Below the pieces are notes generated by a model, which was not told the origin of the DNA, searched no databases, and saw nothing but the letters and a program-made list of their open reading frames with translations. 64,000 nucleotides of DNA from an uncultured Clostridia bacterium (GTDB lineage: Bacteria > Bacillota > Clostridia > Lachnospirales > Lachnospiraceae): NCBI GenBank assembly GCA_937896665.1, contig CALBNS010000089.1, forward strand, positions 32,947 to 96,946, written 5' to 3'. Made by a program: the position numbers and the translations under genes. Below are positions 7,618 through 17,734 of this stretch, one piece after another (the first letter of the stretch is position 1; each line of letters starts with the position of its first letter).

Positions 7618-9009
7618 TTATAATTCGCAGTTATTCACAGTTCTTGGGAATGGCAGTACATCTCTGATGTTAGACATCCCGGTTAAATACATAACACAGC
7701 GTTCGAATCCAAGTCCGAAACCTGCATGTCTCGTAGAGCCGTATTTTCTCAAATCTAAATAGAACTGATAATCATCCGGGTTAAGCTCCATCTCATTCAT
7801 ACGCTTGAGTAACTTCTCATAATCATCCTCTCTCTGGCTTCCACCGATAATTTCACCAATTCCCGGAACAAGACAATCTACTGCTGCCACCGTCTTATTA
7901 TCATCATTCATCTTCATATAGAACGCCTTAATATCTTTCGGATAGTTTGTAACAAATACAGGACGCTTGAATACGACTTCTGTCAAGTAGCGTTCATGCT
8001 CTGTCTGTAAATCACATCCCCATGACACTTTGTAATCAAAGTTATCATTGTTCTTCTCTAAGATTTCGATTGCCTCTGTGTAGGTCACGCGGGCAAAATC
8101 TGAATTTGCTACATTGTTCAGACGTTCCAATAATCCTTTGTCTACATATGAATTGAAGAAATTCATCTCCTCCGGCGCATTCTCTAACACATAATTAATG
8201 ATATATTTCAACATAGATTCTGCAAGCATCATATCATCATCTAAGTCTGCAAATGCGATCTCCGGCTCAATCATCCAGAATTCTGCTGCATGTCGTGTAG
8301 TATTGGAATTCTCCGCACGGAATGTTGGTCCAAATGTGTAAATATTACGGAATGCCTGTGCATAAGTCTCACCATTCAACTGACCGCTTACTGTAAGGCT
8401 TGTCTCTTTGTTAAAGAAATCCTTAGAATAATCCACTGTGCCATCCTCATTCTTAGGAAGGTTATTCAAGTCCATAGTTGTAACCTTAAACATCTCGCCG
8501 GCACCTTCACAGTCACTTCCTGTAATGATTGGTGTGTGCACGTACACGAAGCCCCTCTCCTGAAAGAACTGATGGATTGCATATGCTGCTAGTGAACGGA
8601 TACGAAATACAGCCTGGAATGTATTCGTTCTCGGACGTAAATGGGCAATTGTTCTCAAATATTCAAAGCTGTGTCGCTTCTTTTGAAGTGGATAATCAGG
8701 AGCAGAGGCCCCTTCTACTGTCACTTCTGTAGCCTGAATCTCAAATGGCTGTTTTGCCTGTGGTGTAGCAACCAATGTACCCTTTACAATAACTGCAGAA
8801 CCAACGTTCAATTTAGAAATCTCTGTAAAATTTTCCATCGTGTCATGATAAACGACCTGCAGTGTCTCAAAAAATGTACCATCATTCACTACAATAAATC
8901 CAAATGTCTTCGAATCACGATTGCTTCGAACCCAGCCACCTACTGTCACTTCTTTATCAAAATATTGTTCTCGGTTCTTAAACAATTCTCTTACTGTTAT
9001 TAATTCCAT
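7618..9009 (-). CDS. asnS: Asparaginyl-tRNA synthetase
   Basis: This is a 463-residue class IIb synthetase. The N-terminal OB-fold anticodon-binding domain (VTVGGWVRSNRDSKTFGF) is followed by the catalytic core with GSDCEGAGEMF, the TFRAENSNTTRHAAEFWMIEPE region of motif 2, and motif 3 GFGLGFERCVMYLTG. The Asn rather than Asp specificity is judged from SNTTRHAAEF and the overall length. The ATG at 9009 is chosen over a GTG one codon earlier because AAGGAG lies 8 nt before it. A good promoter is at 9074-9102. The enzyme charges tRNA-Asn in the cytoplasm. Confidence 0.95.
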   Translation of the reverse strand: MELITVRELFKNREQYFDKEVTVGGWVRSNRDSKTFGFIVVNDGTFFETLQVVYHDTMENFTEISKLNVGSAVIVKGTLVATPQAKQPFEIQATEVTVEGASAPDYPLQKKRHSFEYLRTIAHLRPRTNTFQAVFRIRSLAAYAIHQFFQERGFVYVHTPIITGSDCEGAGEMFKVTTMDLNNLPKNEDGTVDYSKDFFNKETSLTVSGQLNGETYAQAFRNIYTFGPTFRAENSNTTRHAAEFWMIEPEIAFADLDDDMMLAESMLKYIINYVLENAPEEMNFFNSYVDKGLLERLNNVANSDFARVTYTEAIEILEKNNDNFDYKVSWGCDLQTEHERYLTEVVFKRPVFVTNYPKDIKAFYMKMNDDNKTVAAVDCLVPGIGEIIGGSQREDDYEKLLKRMNEMELNPDDYQFYLDLRKYGSTRHAGFGLGFERCVMYLTGMSNIRDVLPFPRTVNNCEL

Positions 9010-9073
9010 CACAAAAACTCCTTTATTTTATATTTAACTATCCGAGCCAGACAATTACTTTCATTATCTTTAT

Positions 9074-9102
9074 AGTATACCCTATTTTCTTCCATACCGC
9101 AA
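9074..9102 (-). promoter_or_regulatory. asnS promoter
   Basis: Minus-strand TTGCGG (9097-9102), a 17-bp spacer and TATACT (9074-9079). The predicted leader to the ATG at 9009 is about 58 nt with no evident structure. Confidence 0.7.
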
Positions 9103-9113
9103 TTGTGAAATCG

Positions 9114-9157
9114 AAAAAAGGAGCTTTGCTCAAGAAATTTTCTGTAAGCAAAGCTCC
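9114..9157 (-). terminator. Intrinsic terminator after the GH101 gene
   Basis: Minus-strand GGAGCTTTGCT pairs perfectly with AGCAAAGCTCC (11 bp) and is followed by TTTTTT. It sits about 20 bp after the GH101 stop codon. Confidence 0.9.
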
Positions 9158-9179
9158 CATAATTGTGATAGAGAAAGAA

Positions 9180-12100
9180 CTATCTTCTTACTCTTTTCTT
9201 TTGAATAACTACTACTGCAGTTAATGCCACTACCATCAACATTACGAACAATGTAATTGGTGCTGCATCTCCAGTTGTTGGTGCATCAAGCGTCGGTTTA
9301 TCTGCTGGTTTATCTGCTGGTTTATCCGCTGGTTTATCTGTTGGTTTATCTGTTGGTTTATCTGTTGGTTTATCTGTTGATTCACCTGGAACAACCGGTG
9401 CAGATTTTGTAGTAACTGTAACAGATGCCATCTCTGATTTATTGCCTGCCTCATCTACTGCCTGTACTTTAATTTCGTATTTTGTACCTGCTGCAAGATC
9501 TTTGATTCCAGTTTCTGTATCAGTTACTCTTCCAATTTCCATACCATTTACATAAATAATATATTCAGTTACCCCTACGTCATCTGTTGAAGCGTCCCAA
9601 GAAATCTTAAGTGTGTTTTCCTTGATATCAAATGCTTTCAAATTTGCAGGAACTGTTGGCGCTGTTACATCCACTGGCGGTTTCGGGGTTTCTTTCAATG
9701 AATCCATTGCGTTCTTCAATGTTTCTTTGGCTGTATCAATTTCAATTTGTGATGCGTTAGAATCATTCAAAATTCTATTTGCTGCTGTTAATGCATCTTC
9801 AAGGTCAGCCCATGTTTCCGCTGTATAAAGATTTTTATTTAGCATCAACGCTTCATTTACAAGTGCCTCCAATGCCTCATTGTTTCCAACCTCCGCTAGT
9901 GCAACTTTTGGAACTACAAAGTAGTCATCACCTGCTGTAACTGTAGTAGAAACAACTCTTTCATAACTACCAAATGTAACCTTTATCTGATATTCGCCTG
10001 CTGGAATATTTTTGAATTTGTAGTTACCTAAAGCATCTGTTGTCGTTGACTTGAATACTACTCCATTTTGGATCAATTCAACTTTTGCTCCTTCAACTAC
10101 TGCGTTGGCTTTGTCCACTATACGTCCTGCAACATTCTGAATGTCACCTGTTGGCAAGTCGTAAGATGTAACTTCAACGTTATCTACATAGATTGTGTGT
10201 CCTGCTCTTGTATTAAGACCAAAGTACCCCGCATTTGTAGGCATACCATTCATTTTATTCTCAAGAACTAATTCGTCATTTACCCATAATCTAATTGTAG
10301 TATCTACTATTTCTGCCTTAAGATGCATTGTTTCGCCTGCTTCAAACGTAGGACCAGTGGACATACTAGACCAAGAATTCCCACTCTTTGTTCCCCAGTA
10401 TTCCGTAAAATATTGAGAAGCGCTGTCACCAACACCTACATATACACGATTACTCATGTCTAATGCTCTGAACAAAATACCGATACGTGTTCCGCGTTTT
10501 TCAGATCTAATATCCATCTCTACAACACCGTTCTTGAACTGTGGTACATTTGTTTCGTATACATTTGCATGTCCGCCACCTGGGAAGATAATTTTTGTCT
10601 CACCATCAACTACACTAATTGTTGTACTAGATGTATTTCCTGCAAGATTATCCCATGTCTTTAAACCATCATCATAGTTGTTTGCATAGTCTGCTTCATC
10701 TCTTGTTAAAGGCGGAAGCATAATATTGACTACTGCTGTCTTTCCTTTTTCAACTACAACTTCTTTTTTGGCAGTATCATACCCATCCATAGATGCCTTT
10801 ACTGTCTGTGTTTTGGTTACAACTTCATCAAACTTATAATAACCATTTGCATCTGTTGTCGTTGTCTGTCCGTCGACTGTGACTGTTACACCCTCTACAG
10901 GCTCACCTACTGCTGTGATTGTACCTTCGAGTTCTGTCAGCTCTGTAACCATTACAAAGTCTTGTGTTACCTCTAATTGTGCTTTAGAAACTGTAATTTC
11001 TTTTGTATTTGTTGCAAACACATTGCTGTCCGCTACTACATTCCAGGTTCCAAATAATACACCTGGAAGAACATAATTACCACTTGCATCTGTTACTGTT
11101 GAAACCGATTTTCCATTATCCAGATCAACAGAAATCTCAATATTAGCCAAAGCACTACCTGCTTCATCAACTGCCTTGCCCGATAATGTAACTGCAATTA
11201 CATCTAAGTTTGCAACTGCCGTTCTCAAGTCAGTTTCAGCCTTATCTACAGTCATCTGATCTGTTTCAAAGTCATCTAATGCTGCATTTGCTGCTTTTAA
11301 AGCCTTTGCGAAATCTGCCCATGATTCTGCTGTGTAGTTTACTTCATATCTGTCACTGTTTGCATTTACGAGTTCTTCCAAATTAGATTTCTGTGCCTTT
11401 GATTTCTCTATTACAAGATTATCCAGTATAAAGTCTTTATATCCGCCAAAATCAGCTCCACTTCCACCAATACCCTGTGTATCTGCCGGAGTAGTCGTCG
11501 AGTAAATACCAATCCATGACTGATTTTCTTCCCCACCTGTTAATCTGAATTTGAATGTTTGTGGCTGTGCATTTTCTAAATCCGTTGCCTGCAATTCATA
11601 TTGAGTAAAGTTTGAACCATTTGATTCTCCATTACCTACAATGAATGCATATGTATTTTTTGAACCCATTTCATAATCGAAACTAATGTTATATGTAACA
11701 CCTGCTTCAAATCTAAAGTTCTGTGGAATCGTCTGATATACAATACGTCCCCTTCCTGAGAGACCATTTGTCTTAACAGACCAATTTCCTTCAAGAACGT
11801 CATCTAATTTCTTAATGCCATTATACCAGCCAGCTTGTGTATATTCGCCATGTCTTTCTGAAAGATGCGTTCTGTTGTCACTAACACCTTCTACATTACC
11901 AATAACAAATGGGAATAATCCCTGTGGTACTGCCTCAAATGTCTGAATCATTTTGTTTTCTGATACAAATGGGTTAAAGTTGCCGTCTGTTTCACTTTCA
12001 CCAAACATATTGTTGGTGACTCTAACATCATCAAAGTATGTCTTCCCTGCACCTGCTTCACGTTTCAGTGTTAGTGTTACTGTCTTTCCTGCTTCTGGTG

Positions 12101-15100
12101 CTGTAAAGAATACATACATATTCTGGAAATAGCTTCCTGTACCGGCAATTGTTGCATTGTTTGTATTATGTGCATAAGACTGCAGATAATTCTTAGCAAT
12201 TGATCTTTCTGTATAATTAGAAATCACATTTCCATCTACCGAAACTTCAATATATGCCTTTGCATCAGATCTATTATCCACACCTACATATGCTGCATAA
12301 CCTTTTCCAGGTTCTAAATCTGTTAATACCTGAGTCAATGAAACTTCTTCTGTCTCACTTCCTACACTTAACATCATATTGTTTGCTGCACTCCATACAA
12401 TCTCAGCACCATTACCCTGAATATTCCAATGTTCTAGAGTATTGCTATTAAATCCTGTATCTACAAGGTGCGCGCCTTTACTCCATGTTAAATCTGTCGC
12501 TTTGATGCCTTCACCTGCACCTGCTTTATGAAGAACATATGGAACAGATGCTTCTGCGTGAATTGTAATTTGATTTCCAGAAATAGTAGCAATATCATTA
12601 CATAATACGTTACCTGTTTCTGTTAATTTATAAATATTGGCGTTTTGCCATTCTTCCGGAATTGTCCATGTAGATGTTCCGCCTGCCTGATTCCAATGAT
12701 ATAATTTCTCATCTTGAGAGTTCAATACGTTTCCATTTGCATCCCAGAACCAAGGAATCAAATATTTTTCTCCATCCATAATGACTCTGTCATTCAATTT
12801 CATTGTTCTTAATTGATATCCTGCGGCAGCACCGTCATTTGACTGTCTTTCTACAACAATCGTGTTCTCTTTTGCATCGTCCTGTAATGTAACCTTCATT
12901 TCAGGAGTCCAAGTTGCTCCATTAACCGTCGTAGGAACACCGTTTTCCCATTTCATTACTTTATAATGCTGTAAGAATTTTGTAGAAAGGTTATCATCAA
13001 ACAAATTCTGGATATATCCAAGGTAGTCATTACGTCCCTGCCATCCTTCGAAGTCTTTCATGTCATATCCGCCAAGAAGTGGATTAACAGCTGCCCCGCC
13101 ATATGTTGGATAATCACCAACCCATGAGTCTTTCTGATGGTTACGAATGAAACGTGCAATTGCACTGTTGATACCTTTTGAGTTAGCTCCACCATATGTT
13201 AAGTCTGCTGCCCAGTGTTGGAATGTAGAATCATACTCATTAGCATGTCCCCACTCACTACCAAGTCTCCATCCACATGTCTGTGTGATTTCTTTTGCTA
13301 ACTGACGGCTTGCCCATGTTCCATTATCTCCTGACTGTCCGTTACCCCAAACATCAACATAGATAAAGTCAAGGTCATTGTCTTCTCCGCCTAATGCTTC
13401 CCAAAGATCTACGAAGCGTTGTTCACGTCCATTTCTAAGGTCATAGTCTGCATCAATATTAACACCTTGATCCAGCCAGTTCCATCCATATGAAAGGCTT
13501 CCATCCGCATTCTTTTTCAAACGGTCCTCTGTAAAATAAATAGATTCCGGATATGTCTCAGAAGCATTTACATGGATACCAAATGTTGCACCGATTTCTT
13601 TACCTTGCGCCAGAAGTTTCTTCATTTCTTCAACGCCACCGATACGTTTACCAACATCTGCGTAGTTTAGATGTCCTGAATCATGTCCTTCACTTCCGTA
13701 TCCTTTCAACAAGATACTTTGTCCCAATCCATCAGTATTTAAATACACTTTCTGTGCATTGTCATATGTCATTAAAAATGGATTCTGTGCATGACTGTTA
13801 AAGTTCATTGCAATACGGATAGCAACACGATCCGGTACCAATTCAGCACCAACCGGATTATTCATAATTGTACGATATGCAATCGCACCATCCTGCCAAT
13901 CAATAACACTATCCGCATTTTCATCGCCTGTGATAACAATCTTTGTTGAAGGCATTTCATAATCTTTGTTCTCAATTCTGTGTTTCGCACTCTTCTGGTA
14001 TGTCCAGAATGTACTGCTTAATCCTGTTTCTTTAACACCATCAACTGTCTGTGTAACTGCTGTTACCCTCTGCCAGTCTGCTGTCACATTGTTTTCTGAG
14101 TTACTCCATAATCCGGCACTCAGTTCATCTGTTGAAACAAACGCATACATATATCCGCGTTTGCCTTCCGTTAACGAACTTACTGTGCTGTATGTGTCAC
14201 CACTTTGAACAGTGTTTGTAGACATATTTGCCCCGGCAAATGTTGCACCCGATTGATTTGCCTTTATAGTAACAAGATTGTGATTTGGGATTTCAACTGT
14301 AAGGAAAGTTCCTTCTTCAGCTTCAATTTCAGTAATGTCAAAGCTTAATGTGTTAGCCTTAACTTCCATAACTGCAGTTACCACTGCTTCAATAGCTTGT
14401 TCATTAATTGTCATTATGTATTCGACTTTACTGTCTGATTTCTTACTATACTCTACAGTCGGTGTAACCAACTTATTGTTTACCTTCAACTGAGTTAATG
14501 CTTCTGTCTGTCCGTAGAATTTCTTACCATCATTTGCTCCGCCTTTCATTGTATAACCAATTACTTGTGGAAACGTATTAGAAATTGCAACTTCCATTAC
14601 ATCAGAAACAATTGTATCATCACCCTCAAATTCAATCGAAGAACCTTTTACTAACGTAATATCCGCTCCTGTAATATCATCTGTAGTTATAGTAATTTTC
14701 TTTGTACCTGCCTGATAACTGCTTTTTGTAGCAGAGACTGTGTACGCTCCAGCCACGACATTTTCAAATGTATATTCTCCCGCATCATTTGTTGTCGTAG
14801 TTGATGTATCAAGTGCTACTTCTGCATCTGCAATCGGATTGCCAGATTCATCCACAACTTTACCTGACACTGTAACTTTTGTAACTGTCACACCTGATTC
14901 ATAAACTTCATTATTACTTGCTGTCTTCAGTGCCCAAGTATCATTACCATTTTCAACAATTACTTCTCCATCACCGTTTTTAATCACAACATCCTTGAAG
15001 TAAATGTCGGATATCTGCGCACTTCCTCCTGATGGGGTAAAAGAACCTATTCTAAATCCGATCTGTCCATTCTTGAGTCCATCGAAAGCATCCTGAGGTA

Positions 15101-15578
15101 TGGTAAATGTAGCCTTTTTTCCACCTGCTGTAAATGTGTAGTTTACACCATCCCATTTAATACTAATTTCCATTTCCTCGCCTGCTGTTGGCGGAGTTGG
15201 AATACCAGAAATTGTAGGCCAACTATTGCCTGCCCCCTTGTACTCATAGAACCAACCAGTCTTATTATAGCCAACTGTCATGTAAGTATTATTGTCAGTA
15301 ATATAAGGTCCTACATTAAATCTTGTGTTATCCTTTTCACTTTCCGGCTTTAGCACAAAGGATATTTCACCTGCTTCCATTCCCTGTGTACCCTCATTTG
15401 TATTCACAAGAATCGCTGCATTCGCACCATTATTGTTGGTTGCGCTACTTTTAAAATGACGCCATGTTTCCGTAACTGCTGCTTGAGTATTTAATGCCGG
15501 GAGAGCATTAATCACGATATTCAGTACCATAACAGTAACTAAAAGCGCACTTAAAAGCTTTTTGGTTATTTTTTTCAT
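9180..15578 (-). CDS. Secreted, wall-anchored endo-alpha-N-acetylgalactosaminidase (GH101)
   Basis: The 2132-residue enzyme would release Gal-beta1,3-GalNAc from core-1 mucin O-glycans. Signal peptide at 1-34; LamG-like domain to about 205; carboxypeptidase-regulatory-like repeat (about 225-310); GH101 core (about 330-900). FIYVDVWGN gives the presumed nucleophile Asp742 and GSEWGHAN the acid/base Glu775; this 33-residue spacing matches known GH101 enzymes. Then come galactose-binding-like domains, a FIVAR helix pair (about 1396-1460), two regulatory-like repeats, a second LamG-like domain (about 1631-1810), another repeat and FIVAR, FN3 (about 1976-2056), a DKPT/DKPA linker and a TTGD anchor with a final helix and KKRVRR. 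The ATG at 15578 follows AAGGAGGAG; an upstream start lacks one. It is a single-gene unit. Confidence 0.95.
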   Translation of the reverse strand: MKKITKKLLSALLVTVMVLNIVINALPALNTQAAVTETWRHFKSSATNNNGANAAILVNTNEGTQGMEAGEISFVLKPESEKDNTRFNVGPYITDNNTYMTVGYNKTGWFYEYKGAGNSWPTISGIPTPPTAGEEMEISIKWDGVNYTFTAGGKKATFTIPQDAFDGLKNGQIGFRIGSFTPSGGSAQISDIYFKDVVIKNGDGEVIVENGNDTWALKTASNNEVYESGVTVTKVTVSGKVVDESGNPIADAEVALDTSTTTTNDAGEYTFENVVAGAYTVSATKSSYQAGTKKITITTDDITGADITLVKGSSIEFEGDDTIVSDVMEVAISNTFPQVIGYTMKGGANDGKKFYGQTEALTQLKVNNKLVTPTVEYSKKSDSKVEYIMTINEQAIEAVVTAVMEVKANTLSFDITEIEAEEGTFLTVEIPNHNLVTIKANQSGATFAGANMSTNTVQSGDTYSTVSSLTEGKRGYMYAFVSTDELSAGLWSNSENNVTADWQRVTAVTQTVDGVKETGLSSTFWTYQKSAKHRIENKDYEMPSTKIVITGDENADSVIDWQDGAIAYRTIMNNPVGAELVPDRVAIRIAMNFNSHAQNPFLMTYDNAQKVYLNTDGLGQSILLKGYGSEGHDSGHLNYADVGKRIGGVEEMKKLLAQGKEIGATFGIHVNASETYPESIYFTEDRLKKNADGSLSYGWNWLDQGVNIDADYDLRNGREQRFVDLWEALGGEDNDLDFIYVDVWGNGQSGDNGTWASRQLAKEITQTCGWRLGSEWGHANEYDSTFQHWAADLTYGGANSKGINSAIARFIRNHQKDSWVGDYPTYGGAAVNPLLGGYDMKDFEGWQGRNDYLGYIQNLFDDNLSTKFLQHYKVMKWENGVPTTVNGATWTPEMKVTLQDDAKENTIVVERQSNDGAAAGYQLRTMKLNDRVIMDGEKYLIPWFWDANGNVLNSQDEKLYHWNQAGGTSTWTIPEEWQNANIYKLTETGNVLCNDIATISGNQITIHAEASVPYVLHKAGAGEGIKATDLTWSKGAHLVDTGFNSNTLEHWNIQGNGAEIVWSAANNMMLSVGSETEEVSLTQVLTDLEPGKGYAAYVGVDNRSDAKAYIEVSVDGNVISNYTERSIAKNYLQSYAHNTNNATIAGTGSYFQNMYVFFTAPEAGKTVTLTLKREAGAGKTYFDDVRVTNNMFGESETDGNFNPFVSENKMIQTFEAVPQGLFPFVIGNVEGVSDNRTHLSERHGEYTQAGWYNGIKKLDDVLEGNWSVKTNGLSGRGRIVYQTIPQNFRFEAGVTYNISFDYEMGSKNTYAFIVGNGESNGSNFTQYELQATDLENAQPQTFKFRLTGGEENQSWIGIYSTTTPADTQGIGGSGADFGGYKDFILDNLVIEKSKAQKSNLEELVNANSDRYEVNYTAESWADFAKALKAANAALDDFETDQMTVDKAETDLRTAVANLDVIAVTLSGKAVDEAGSALANIEISVDLDNGKSVSTVTDASGNYVLPGVLFGTWNVVADSNVFATNTKEITVSKAQLEVTQDFVMVTELTELEGTITAVGEPVEGVTVTVDGQTTTTDANGYYKFDEVVTKTQTVKASMDGYDTAKKEVVVEKGKTAVVNIMLPPLTRDEADYANNYDDGLKTWDNLAGNTSSTTISVVDGETKIIFPGGGHANVYETNVPQFKNGVVEMDIRSEKRGTRIGILFRALDMSNRVYVGVGDSASQYFTEYWGTKSGNSWSSMSTGPTFEAGETMHLKAEIVDTTIRLWVNDELVLENKMNGMPTNAGYFGLNTRAGHTIYVDNVEVTSYDLPTGDIQNVAGRIVDKANAVVEGAKVELIQNGVVFKSTTTDALGNYKFKNIPAGEYQIKVTFGSYERVVSTTVTAGDDYFVVPKVALAEVGNNEALEALVNEALMLNKNLYTAETWADLEDALTAANRILNDSNASQIEIDTAKETLKNAMDSLKETPKPPVDVTAPTVPANLKAFDIKENTLKISWDASTDDVGVTEYIIYVNGMEIGRVTDTETGIKDLAAGTKYEIKVQAVDEAGNKSEMASVTVTTKSAPVVPGESTDKPTDKPTDKPTDKPADKPADKPADKPTLDAPTTGDAAPITLFVMLMVVALTAVVVIQKKRVRR
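9294..9378. repeat. 12-bp tandem repeat encoding the DKPT/DKPA linker
   Basis: About seven copies of a 12-bp unit encode Asp-Lys-Pro-Thr/Ala. This is a wall-spanning linker just before the anchor of the GH101 protein. Copy number is likely to vary between strains. Confidence 0.9.
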
Positions 15579-15614
15579 AACCCTACTCCTCCTTTTTATA
15601 ATATATACATCCAT

Positions 15615-15643
15615 ATTTTATCATATTTACCATAATTTGTCTC
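15615..15643 (-). promoter_or_regulatory. Probable promoter of the GH101 gene
   Basis: Minus-strand GAGACA (15638-15643), a 17-bp spacer and TAAAAT (15615-15620), about 37 bp before the start codon. The match is moderate. Confidence 0.45.
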
Positions 15644-15659
15644 GTTTTTTAAAATATTT

Positions 15660-16304
15660 TTATGCATTATTTTCCACTTTCAGTTCCAGTGCCTCTCGAA
15701 TATCCATAACTTCTTTCCATGCACCTTTCACGCTGCCAAAACCGTATTTCGCGAACACAAATGGTATTCCGGCATATATCGTTGCCTCATAATCGCCAAT
15801 GGTATCGCCCACATAAATCGCATTCTGAATATGATTACGCTCCATTACCAGCTTAATATTTTCTCCCTTGCTAAGTAAGGTATCGCCATAACACTCTGTG
15901 TCTGTCACATACTGTCCTAGTTCATTTTTTTCTAAAAATAATTCAATATAACCAGACTGACAATTACTTACCACAAATACCCGGCACTGTTCTGCCAGTT
16001 TCCTGAAAACCTCTGCAACGCCGGGATACAACATGTTTTTTTCTGCCTTCTCCAAAATCTCATGTTCATAGCGACAGCATAGTTTTAACAATTCTTCTTT
16101 CGTCTCTTCATCGGAATTCGGAAACAGATTATCCACTATAGTATTCATCGGTTTACCAAATTCCTGTTTCAGAATATCGCCTGTAACCGGCTTCATATTC
16201 TGAATGTTGAACTCCGCAGCAGCCCTATTCCAGGCTTCGGCAACCAGTTCTGTCGTATCCCACAATGTCCCATCTACATCAAAAATCACTGCCTCTATCT
16301 TCAT
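15660..16304 (-). CDS. HAD-superfamily phosphatase (phosphoglycolate phosphatase-like)
   Basis: The 214-residue protein has all HAD motifs: I, FDVDGTLWD (nucleophile and acid/base Asp); II, VVSNCQ; III, the Lys in LSKGENI; IV, YVGDTIGDYEA. The helical insert after motif I places it in the C1-cap (PGP/PGMB-like) group. The ATG at 16304, 2 nt after the niaR stop codon, begins MKIEAVIFD; an upstream TTG would overlap niaR and adds nothing. It is the last gene of the nad operon, so a nucleotide or NAD-related substrate is possible but not shown. Confidence 0.85.
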   Translation of the reverse strand: MKIEAVIFDVDGTLWDTTELVAEAWNRAAAEFNIQNMKPVTGDILKQEFGKPMNTIVDNLFPNSDEETKEELLKLCCRYEHEILEKAEKNMLYPGVAEVFRKLAEQCRVFVVSNCQSGYIELFLEKNELGQYVTDTECYGDTLLSKGENIKLVMERNHIQNAIYVGDTIGDYEATIYAGIPFVFAKYGFGSVKGAWKEVMDIREALELKVENNA

Positions 16305-16306
16305 CT

Positions 16307-16858
16307 CTATTTTGCACCCCAAAAATCCACTGGTTCATAATCCTGCAATTTCGCCAAGAATCCCCTTCGGCTCAGTTCCTCCTGTATTAAATCCAGTGTC
16401 TGTTCATCTTCCGCCGTAATCGTATGATAATGATAGCCGGAAGTCAGGTTTTTAAGCTGGGTAGATTTTCCCGTCGAAATATCTTCCATATATTTTTTCA
16501 CGTCTCTACGTGACTTAATATACATATCAGCCTTAATCACGCCGTATACCTTGTGGAACACGAACACATCATCCACTTTCCCACCAAGGTCTACAAATAA
16601 ATTCAATTCTTCTTCCACCTGTTCGTCTGTGTGAATCACCTTGAACACACGGCTGACTGCCTTAGGCTCATGGATGACATATCCACGATTTGTAGACATA
16701 ACGTCAATCCCATTAGCACGAATCAGCGCCATATCCTGCACAATTACCTGTCTGCTAACATTCAATTGCCTTGCCAGTTCCGTTCCCGCCACCGGCTTAT
16801 CGCTATTTTTTAATATCCTTAGAATCTGTTCTCTTCGTTCTTGTCCACCCATTGCCAT
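16307..16858 (-). CDS. niaR: NiaR niacin-responsive transcriptional repressor
   Basis: The 183-residue protein has an N-terminal winged helix-turn-helix (GTELARQLNVSRQVIVQDMALIR) and a C-terminal 3H domain, named for three conserved His residues; here VFHKVYG, SGYHYHTI and related positions are visible. NiaR (YrxA) represses NAD synthesis and niacin salvage genes in Firmicutes when niacin is present. It is encoded inside its expected target operon, after nadC, and NiaR-like boxes lie on the nadA promoter (20021-20054). Another in-frame ATG lies two codons downstream. Confidence 0.92.
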   Translation of the reverse strand: MAMGGQERREQILRILKNSDKPVAGTELARQLNVSRQVIVQDMALIRANGIDVMSTNRGYVIHEPKAVSRVFKVIHTDEQVEEELNLFVDLGGKVDDVFVFHKVYGVIKADMYIKSRRDVKKYMEDISTGKSTQLKNLTSGYHYHTITAEDEQTLDLIQEELSRRGFLAKLQDYEPVDFWGAK

Positions 16859-16877
16859 TCTTATTTCAATACCTTTC

Positions 16878-17732
16878 TTAAATTACATGGAGATTTTTTA
16901 GTGAGATATCCATAATTGGTGCAGAGTGAGTTAGTGCACCACTTGATATATAGTCTACCCCGAGATCTGTCAGCCTTGCGATATTTTCTTTTGTCACATT
17001 GCCTGAAACCTCTACTTCTGCTCTGCCACCAATAAATTCTATGGCTTTCTTGAGCTGCTCATGGCTCATATTATCCAGCATGATAATATCAGCTCCTGCT
17101 TCTACTGCTTCTTTCACCATCTCAAATGTTTCTACTTCTATTTCAATCTTTCGTACGAACGGAGCATACTCTTTCGCCATTTCTACTGCTGCCTTTACAC
17201 TTCCAGCTGCTCCAATATGATTATCCTTTAATAATACACCATCTGAAAGGTTGTATCTGTGATTGTTTCCGCCACCGGTACGGACAGAATATTTTTCAAA
17301 AATACGATTGTTTGGCGTCGTTTTTCTCGTATCCAGTAATTTAGTTTTGGTTCCCTCAAGAAGTATTGCAACAGAATGCGTATAAGTCGCAATTCCACTC
17401 ATTCTCTGTAAATAGTTCAGGGCAGTTCTCTCCCCGCAAAGCAATACACGAATATCCCCGCGAAGTTTTCCCATCAATTGTCCTGCCTGTACAGTTTCCC
17501 CGTCTTCTACATAAAATTCTGCAGTTGTATTTTCATCTAACAGGGTAAAAACACGTTCAAACACCTGCAGTCCGCAGATAATCCCATCCTGCTTACAAAT
17601 CAGATCCACTTCTCCCATCTGTGGTTTTTTCATCACACAGTTGGCAGAGACATCTTCACTGGTAATATCCTCCTTCAGAGCACTAAGAATTAATGGGTCT
17701 ACATTTAATTTTAAAGTCACTTGATCGTACAT
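16878..17732 (-). CDS. nadC: Nicotinate-nucleotide pyrophosphorylase (quinolinate phosphoribosyltransferase)
   Basis: The 284-residue enzyme converts quinolinate and PRPP to nicotinate mononucleotide, CO2 and PPi. Family motifs are visible: EDITSEDVS near the N-terminus, ERTALNYLQRMSGIAT, the substrate-binding DTRKTTPNNR, GGGNNHRYNLSDGVLLKDNH, EIEVET and MLDNMS. Length is normal. The start ATG is preceded by AGAGGAG. It begins 2 nt after nadB, giving the standard nadA-nadB-nadC order. Confidence 0.96.
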   Translation of the reverse strand: MYDQVTLKLNVDPLILSALKEDITSEDVSANCVMKKPQMGEVDLICKQDGIICGLQVFERVFTLLDENTTAEFYVEDGETVQAGQLMGKLRGDIRVLLCGERTALNYLQRMSGIATYTHSVAILLEGTKTKLLDTRKTTPNNRIFEKYSVRTGGGNNHRYNLSDGVLLKDNHIGAAGSVKAAVEMAKEYAPFVRKIEIEVETFEMVKEAVEAGADIIMLDNMSHEQLKKAIEFIGGRAEVEVSGNVTKENIARLTDLGVDYISSGALTHSAPIMDISLKNLHVI

Positions 17733-17734
17733 GT

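Noticed and set aside
9242..9454. Gln/Asn-rich 70-codon frame opposite reading of the GH101 linker
   Set aside because: It is a frame-shifted reading of the DKPT repeat; repeats of this kind always produce long false frames.
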